Of a DNA stretch of 64,000 nucleotides, positions 60,601 through 64,000 are shown piece by piece (within the stretch, counting starts at the first letter, position 1; the number at the start of each line of letters is the position of its first letter). The notes beneath the pieces were generated by a model. It was not told the DNA's origin and ran no database searches. It saw only the letters and a list, made by a program, of their open reading frames with translations. Made by a program: the position numbers and the translations under genes. Where the stretch lies: positions 18,219,532 to 18,283,531 of the forward strand of contig NC_054746.1 of assembly GCF_018143015.1 (NCBI RefSeq), given 5' to 3'. Source of the stretch: Lytechinus variegatus. Taxonomy: Eukaryota > Echinodermata > Echinoidea > Temnopleuroida > Toxopneustidae.

Positions 60601-60856
60601 ACTAGACAAGTAGCTGATTATGAATTTTTAGGAATAGGGCCACTAGACTTCTTAGAACAGCAAATCTGTTTATTTTTATGCCCAAGTTTTTACACCCACA
60701 CTTACTTTGCTTGGAAAAGTGCTTTGCTTTGTCATCATAGAGGGCTGAAAGAAAGAAGACAGTGCTTTGGATCCTGACTGATGGTCCATCTTATCATGGT
60801 CTGATCCTAGAAAGTTAGCAATGCTGCCTGGTACATAGTCGTCTCCAGATTGGTTG
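51515..60856 (-). CDS. RBM34: RNA-binding motif protein 34, nine exons visible, 5' end missing
   Basis: In transcript order the exons are 60856-60706, 60110-59814, 59503-59444, 55822-55779, 54945-54862, 54027-53967, 53641-53480, 52223-about 52102 and about 51683-51515. The phases agree from one exon to the next. The product has an acidic/basic N terminus (DYVPGSIANFLG, DDDDEDVGPKKKRKH), RRM1 (RNP2 TVFVGNLPV; RNP1-like FNAYIVFEE), RRM2 (RNP2 SLFIGNLPF; RNP1 GKGFGYVLF) and a Lys/Arg/Gly-rich tail. This matches human RBM34, a nucleolar two-RRM protein related to yeast Nop12 and linked to large-subunit ribosome assembly. The exon with the start codon was not found. The donor of exon 8 is weak, so the last junction is uncertain. 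Confidence 0.93.
51755..52060. repeat. (CAT/CAC)n trinucleotide array
   Basis: Imperfect CATCAT/CACCAC repeats cover about 300 bases within the last RBM34 intron. Ile/Thr-rich and His-rich frames across it are not genes. Confidence 0.9.
52102..52223 (-). CDS. RBM34: RBM34 exon (end of RRM2)
   Basis: The acceptor is GATTCAAAACAG. It encodes DSSSVEFALKMDGSKLKGRP then LRVKRAVKKEKQKEQ, matching the end of RRM2 in human. The 3' boundary is unclear. A weak donor CA|GTTCTC at 52101 gives a phase (2) that fits the next exon. Without it the frame reads on to TGA at 52089. Confidence 0.8.
52385..52480. repeat. (ATTG/ATTC)n tetranucleotide array
   Basis: Alternating runs of GATT and CATT lie in the intron between the RBM34 exons at 52102-52223 and 53480-53641. 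Confidence 0.9.
52781..52968. mobile_element. Fold-back MITE, GGGCCCTGTCTTACAAAG family, copy 2
   Basis: The left end is GGGCTCTGTAAAGTTGTGAG and the right end AACTCTTTGTAAGACAGGGCCC. TTGTGATTAATCCGATCAACCAC is mirrored by GGTTGATTGGATCAATCGCAA. Same family as 8466-8729, in the RBM34 intron. Confidence 0.8.
53019..53371. mobile_element. 353 bp MITE with AGGCCACCGCATACCTTACG ends
   Basis: The left end AGGCCACCGCATACCTTACG continues ACCCGAC, and the right end is GTCGGGTCGTAAGGTGTGCG followed by TTGGCCT, near-perfect inverted repeats. It starts about 50 bases after the previous MITE, so the RBM34 intron has taken two insertions side by side. Confidence 0.85.
53480..53641 (-). CDS. RBM34: RBM34 exon (RRM2)
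   Basis: The exon has 54 codons, in phase 0 to 0. The acceptor is TTCATCGTAG and the donor GAG|GTAAAT. It carries RRM2 RNP2 (HSLFIGNLPF) and RNP1 (GKGFGYVLF). Confidence 0.96.
53967..54027 (-). CDS. RBM34: RBM34 exon (end of RRM1)
   Basis: This 61-base exon encodes NGRLVNKHHMRVDIASNNKK after a split codon. The acceptor is CATTGACAG and the donor AAG|GTATGA. It aligns to NGAQIADGFRIRVDLAS in human. Confidence 0.93.
54515..54552. repeat. Poly-C / (CA)n tract
   Basis: A run of C followed by GCACACACACAC in an RBM34 intron. Confidence 0.9.
54862..54945 (-). CDS. RBM34: RBM34 exon (RRM1 RNP1)
   Basis: This 84-base exon encodes QELNPKRTSFNAYIVFEEEK and then CAKAALA. The acceptor is ATCTTTTCAG and the donor AG|GTATTA, in phase 2 to 2. 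Confidence 0.93.
55779..55822 (-). CDS. RBM34: RBM34 exon (RRM1 insertion loop)
   Basis: This 44-base exon encodes GVADPSMSKKVAAI plus two bases. The acceptor is TTACTTTCAG and the donor AA|GTAAGT. Human has AEGTLSKKLAAIKRK at this place. It is separated from the previous exon by a 3.6 kb intron filled with plus-strand mobile sequence. Confidence 0.93.
56630..57600 (+). pseudogene. Decayed ORF of an unnamed SDD...HDHH...DGC family, inside an RBM34 intron
   Basis: Coding-like sequence runs over about 950 bases in several plus-strand frames. In order: a Lys/Glu-rich coiled segment; TKKGTAKKVIDEIFQDVISP; YWQIYQ; VMMIQDFGSNFSAKYQDDTK followed by SVHW; HPVVVYYVDP; VMLSDDLTHDHHIVEHFQHN; then NDGCVNQ and, after another shift, QYKKAAAFAGGSYSVEQFGHN. 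I recall this order (D-F-x-x-N-[FY]-x-x-K-[FY]-Q-D, HP-x2-x-YY, SDDL-x-HDHH, TDGC-x2-QYK) from many uncharacterised repetitive animal proteins. The spaced acidic residues suggest a nuclease/transposase-like fold, but that is inference. At least three frame changes and a stop after LVKNK make it a pseudogene. It is antisense to RBM34. Confidence 0.65.
58015..58469 (+). promoter_or_regulatory. CpG-rich upstream module of a BED-like exon
   Basis: It starts with a palindromic cluster of TTCCGGA/TCCGGAA units (58016-58070). About 390 bases of CpG-rich sequence follow, in strong contrast to the flanking AT-rich intron. Frames of 81-155 residues on both strands here reflect the GC content and have no recognisable domain. 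It may be the promoter/5' leader of the adjacent exon, or the 5' end of a young mobile element. Confidence 0.4.
58470..58668 (+). CDS. BED-like zinc-finger first exon (partial)
   Basis: The ATG at 58470 is preceded by TTTACAA. The exon encodes 66 residues plus one base and ends at a consensus donor (G|GTGGGT). KWRWSWLEIKDENGDYLSEY leads into a C-M-W-C pair (AICMWCNGKQINYGASG), the pattern of a BED/hAT-type zinc finger: aromatic residues, then CxxC, then I-x-YGSSG. The His-x-His half would lie in the next exon. No next exon was found nearby, and the region sits antisense inside an RBM34 intron. It is probably the 5' end of a mobile or duplicated gene copy that was truncated. Family identity is from memory of the pattern only. 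Confidence 0.45.
58953..59030. repeat. GC-rich GGGGGCTTCGCCC-type repeat unit
   Basis: It contains GGGGGCTTCGCCCTTGACCC, then GGGGCCCTGGGCGGGCCCC, inverted GC-rich blocks in AT-rich DNA. It resembles a dispersed repeat end and may mark the 3' limit of the module that begins at 58015. Confidence 0.55.
59444..59503 (-). CDS. RBM34: RBM34 exon (RRM1 helix 1 and beta 2)
   Basis: This 60-base microexon encodes ELKGLFKSYGTIESVRFRSM, the segment aligned to LKSFFKEYGQIESVRFRS in human. The acceptor is ATGAACAG and the donor ATG|GTAAGA. Confidence 0.95.
59814..60110 (-). CDS. RBM34: RBM34 exon (NLS-like region and start of RRM1)
   Basis: The exon has 99 codons, phase 0 at both ends, acceptor CTTCATAG and donor AAT|GTAAGT. 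It contains an acidic run, the basic cluster GPKKKRKH (nuclear localisation type) and RRM1 RNP2 (TVFVGNLPVNIKKN). Confidence 0.95.
60706..60856 (-). CDS. RBM34: RBM34 exon (N-terminal region)
   Basis: It encodes 50 residues including DDYVPGSIANFLGSDHDK and FFQPSM. The acceptor is TTCTAAAG and the donor AAA|GTAAGT, in phase 2 to 0. Human RBM34 has DYRLGQVASSLF at the equivalent place. The upstream exon would have to supply two bases and the initiator Met. Confidence 0.8.
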
Positions 60857-60982
60857 CTTTAGAATCAACAAATTTTAAAGAATCATAAAATAAGTATACT
60901 TAATTATACATCTTTTTTTAGAGAATTAGAAGTGGAATGGAAAATTCCTAGTTCTGCAATTAATTTCAATTGGAAATTCCAG

Positions 60983-61185
60983 GATATCTTCAGTCGGTAG
61001 AGCAGCCAGGGTTTCAGATTCCTGTAACCTGGGTTCAATTCCAAAGTGGTGCACTAGTGCCCTTAGGTAAGGAATTTATCCTCATAACCAGGTCCCTCGG
61101 AGAGGACCTTATGCCGTCGGTCCCCTGGTTGCTTGCTCACAGGCATTCATGCTTTCTCAGTAGTCAGGTAAAAAAAAACGTCGGT
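60983..61185 (+). mobile_element. tRNA-derived SINE (plus strand)
   Basis: ATCTTCAGTCGGTAGAGCAG (A box) is followed about 35 bases later by GGGTTCAATTCC (B box). A body follows with TAAGGAATTTATCCTC and CGGTCCCCTGGTTGC and a 3' run of A at 61168-61176. Confidence 0.75.
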
Positions 61186-61407
61186 ATTTTAAACCAAGAC
61201 AAATTAAGGGCAGGTTTATGCTTCCACTTTTTAAGCCAGAATCAGCGTTTTAATTTCATACCTGATTAGTTCAAAACATGGTTGTGTCCATGCTTGTTTT
61301 CAGTTAAAGGACGTTTCAGGACACCGATCATAAACTTACAAAAAGGTGCGTTTCAAAACATCGTTTGACCAGAATCATGGTTTCTGGGGAAGTACAAGCA
61401 GGACCAT

Positions 61408-62385
61408 CAGGGGCGGATCCAGCTTTCGCCAATAGGGGGGGCCGAAAAATATTTTGATCAACATTTTTCTCGATTGGCCGCTACAATCTGGCTTTTTTTC
61501 AGGGAGTAGTCCTAACTAAAGACTGAAGTTTTAAGTATAATTAGTTTTTATTGCTATAAACAATATAAGGTATCTCATGTGGTCTTAATATATAATGCGA
61601 GCGCGAAGCGTGCGAGCTAAAAATCTTTGATATTTTATGTCCTTAGAACTGAAGATTTAGAGCAGTTTTTATAATCATGAACAAAGATAAGTATCCAACT
61701 AAACAATGCGAGCGCGAAGCGCGAGCCGAAATTTTATTAAATAGTAACGTGAAAAATGACTCAATTAGGACTGTTTTTAGTTATTAATGAAGAGGATACA
61801 AGTATCACCTGTGTGTGTGTCAAACAATTAAATGCGAGCGCGAAGCATGAGCTTATTTTTTTTATATACTGACATGATAAAGGAGCATTTTGACAAATTT
61901 TGGTAAGAATTTCCAAAGAGCATAGGTTTCTCACAAATCAAACAATGCGAGCGCGCAGCGCGAGCTGAACATTTTGATAAACATTAACAATTTGTGTAAA
62001 TCAAACAAAATAATGAAAGCTTGATGTGCGAGCTAAAAAATTGTGTGCAAATTGATATCAAGACTGGATATATTACATATATTATTAAGTGTCATTTAAC
62101 CCTTTTGAATGGGATTCATTACACAGGTAATGCGAGCGCAAAGCGCAAGCGAAAAATTTTATATAAAGTCTTTTTTTCAATTCTTCCCCCACTTTTTTTG
62201 TTCCTTTCGGGGTCGGGCCAGTCGTTACGAGGCTGTAAATTACACATCATGGGTAAAATACCTCTTTATTACTTTTCTTTCTGTTTTCGTAGTTTCTATC
62301 AAGGTAAAGAGTAAACTTTTTCTGCAGGTTGTCAAAAAATAGGGAAAGCCAGGGCCGGATCGGCCCCCTCCTGGATCCGCGCCTG
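61408..62385. mobile_element. 978 bp non-autonomous DNA element with six internal GC-rich units
   Basis: The ends CAGGGGCGGATCCAG and CTGGATCCGCGCCTG are inverted repeats. The element is bounded by ACCAT on both sides (61403-61407, 62386-62390), a 5 bp target duplication. Inside, GCGAGCGCGAAGCGCGAGC-type palindromic units recur at roughly 61599, 61707, 61833, 61946, 62018 and 62130, spaced about 70-125 bases apart by AT-rich DNA. No transposase frame is present. Confidence 0.82.
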
Positions 62386-62390
62386 ACCAT

Positions 62391-63572
62391 GATCGTAAAC
62401 GTGCTTAAATGACATCATTTGGTACATGCGTGAAAATCCACGGGCATATACATCTGTACAGTCGCATGGTTTTAACAGGGAATTCACAGAATTATCTCTC
62501 AACTCCCTGGTTCTCATAATGACCAATGTACATTTGCATGTGTGATTATTCCTACTGCTCTAATTTGTTATCACAATGAATGTGGAGAGATTAAAAAAAC
62601 AACCTGATAATGAGTTATGATGAGGAGACATCACTGAGCCAATCCCCAGTATTACAAAGATGTAATTGATGTCTTATTATTTCATTTTGTATACTTCTAT
62701 ACTTTATTTTGACTTACTACTATCCTATGGCTAGTTAGGTAGCTCCATGCAATTACTAAAATATTAAAAATTGTTTGAACTTGAAATTAAAATAATAGTC
62801 GACCATAACAGCACTCAGAAAAACTTTTGAAAAAGGGCACGACCAATTTGATAATAATTATCATTATAATAATTACTTACTTGTTATAATTACATGTAGG
62901 TTTCAAATTATATTATTTATTACATAATATTTTTTATATATAAATTGTTCTTCAAAACGGCATTTTGTAACACTGCTTATCAAAGGTACGTCATAACGAA
63001 GCAGTTCAAGGGTCAAGCCTATTGTATTTGTGGTGTTTACAAATGGATCTAGGGATCTACACGAGATCGGTCTGGTAAGAAACCTCTCATTTTTCATATT
63101 TACACTAAAATAATTTTAATCCCTTCATACGCAAAAGACGTGTGAAGGGTCATAGATAAATACAATAAAGAAAAACACACCGATTTCACCCTCTAAAAAT
63201 GGATTTCCTCGGGAAATCCATCTGGGTGTATAGGTATTGCTTATGCATATATGGCAAGGGTTTCAAGGCTCCATGATGAAAAAGTATAGAGTCTATGTAA
63301 TGTAAAAATATTTTAAAATGATGTAGTCTTCAAGGCTAATCAGGAACGATCCTAGACAGCTGGCAGCCGTCTGTTTCGAGGAGTTTTTTAACAGTTTTCT
63401 CCTCGTACACTATATTTCATTAAAATATATAAAAAGAACTGGACCAAAATAAAGACTGTTATTCTGTTTTGGCCTGAAAAGCACCAAAACAGGAAAAAAT
63501 AAACTTAAAAGGACAAACACAGTGATCTACTTTGGCTGTCGTGCAACTCCCATTTCCTTGGTTTATCCGAAC
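62391..63572. other. Non-coding stretch; one exon-like frame
   Basis: No gene is supported. On the plus strand ACAAATGGATCTAGGG (ATG at about 63043) begins an 11-codon frame ending TG|GTAAGA, a possible first exon, but it is far too short to assess. I looked here for the missing RBM34 start exon on the minus strand and did not find one. Confidence 0.3.
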
Positions 63573-64000
63573 TTAAAGGGGAATGAAACCTTCAGAATAA
63601 GTAGGCTTGTGTCGAAACAGAAAAATCAAAGAATACGAACTAAGAAAGTTTGAGAAAAATCGGACAAATAATGAGAAAGTTATGAGCATTTGAATATTGC
63701 AATCATTAATGCTATGGAGATCCTCCCATTGGCAATGCGACAAGGATGTGTGATGTCACACAACTTTCCCTTTGATGGACTATGAAATACCCTCAAAATG
63801 TCTCTTTCTCTTTCTTTTCTTGTGGTGATACAAACTATTTGTCCATGGTGTATTCTTTAAAAATCTGTATTACATGCCCTCCTATAAAAAGAACACATGA
63901 TCTACTGATAGATGTGATAAAAGAGGCAATTTAAGTGAAATATATACTAAAGTAATGAGGAGAGTTGTTCACAAGTGACATCACACACTGTTGTCGCATT
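63573..64000. mobile_element. TTAA-flanked fold-back element, AGGGGAATGAAAC family, copy 2 (cut by window end)
   Basis: It begins TTAA-AGGGGAATGAAACC and continues AAAAATCGGACAAATAATGA and GCAATGCGACAAGGATGTG, matching the element at 42875-43478. The right arm is only partly inside the window. Confidence 0.88.

Noticed and set aside
61599..62150. CRISPR-like array (short palindromic units with spacers)
   Set aside because: The units are variable, the spacers uneven and AT-rich, the whole lies between transposon termini, and the window is eukaryotic.

Overview
This is a eukaryotic, AT-rich, intron-bearing window. It is most likely from an echinoderm and probably a sea urchin. The evidence is the repeat set (TTAA-flanked fold-back elements, tRNA-derived SINEs with A and B boxes, CACTGC-ended MITEs, GCGAGCGCGAAGC-rich elements) together with animal genes split by GT-AG introns. 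The species cannot be fixed from the sequence alone. Most open frames of 60-150 codons here are chance frames in AT-rich, CT/GA-rich or microsatellite DNA and were left out.

Three host genes can be supported. (1) 10.45-10.89 kb, minus strand: the first coding exon of a paired-like homeobox gene, best explained as Vsx/Chx10. It has an octapeptide/eh1 motif and ends at a consensus donor. A TATA box lies about 390 bp upstream and a TAATTAGC homeodomain site about 250 bp further out. No homeodomain exon was recognised in the remaining 10.4 kb, so the first intron probably runs off the left edge. (2) 37.50-39.27 kb, plus strand: a complete three-coding-exon B9D2, a transition-zone protein of cilia, with all splice phases consistent. 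(3) 60.86-51.52 kb, minus strand: nine exons of RBM34, a two-RRM nucleolar RNA-binding protein, converging on B9D2. Its 5' exon was not found.

The rest is intergenic or intronic DNA. 12-37 kb holds no gene I can support, but contains SINEs, MITEs, microsatellites, one diverged tandem duplication (24.5-25.1 kb) and some CpG-richer, complex stretches that could be regulatory. The 12 kb between B9D2 and RBM34 is a graveyard of mobile sequence: a gag-like coiled-coil relic (45.35-45.68 kb), a tandem array of RecQ-type helicase fragments (46.36-47.53 kb), a broken Ty3/gypsy pol 3' part (47.55-48.79 kb) and a frameshifted LINE reverse transcriptase (49.43-49.70 kb). The largest RBM34 intron carries, on the opposite strand, a decayed ORF of a widespread unnamed family (SDD...HDHH...DGC motifs) and a separate CpG-rich module with a BED-like zinc-finger first exon.

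I see no clear new multi-gene system. The items most worth follow-up are the helicase array, the intronic SDD/HDHH relic, the BED-like module, the 978 bp element with six internal GCGAGCGCGAAGCGCGAGC-type units, and the Vsx promoter with a potential self-binding site.
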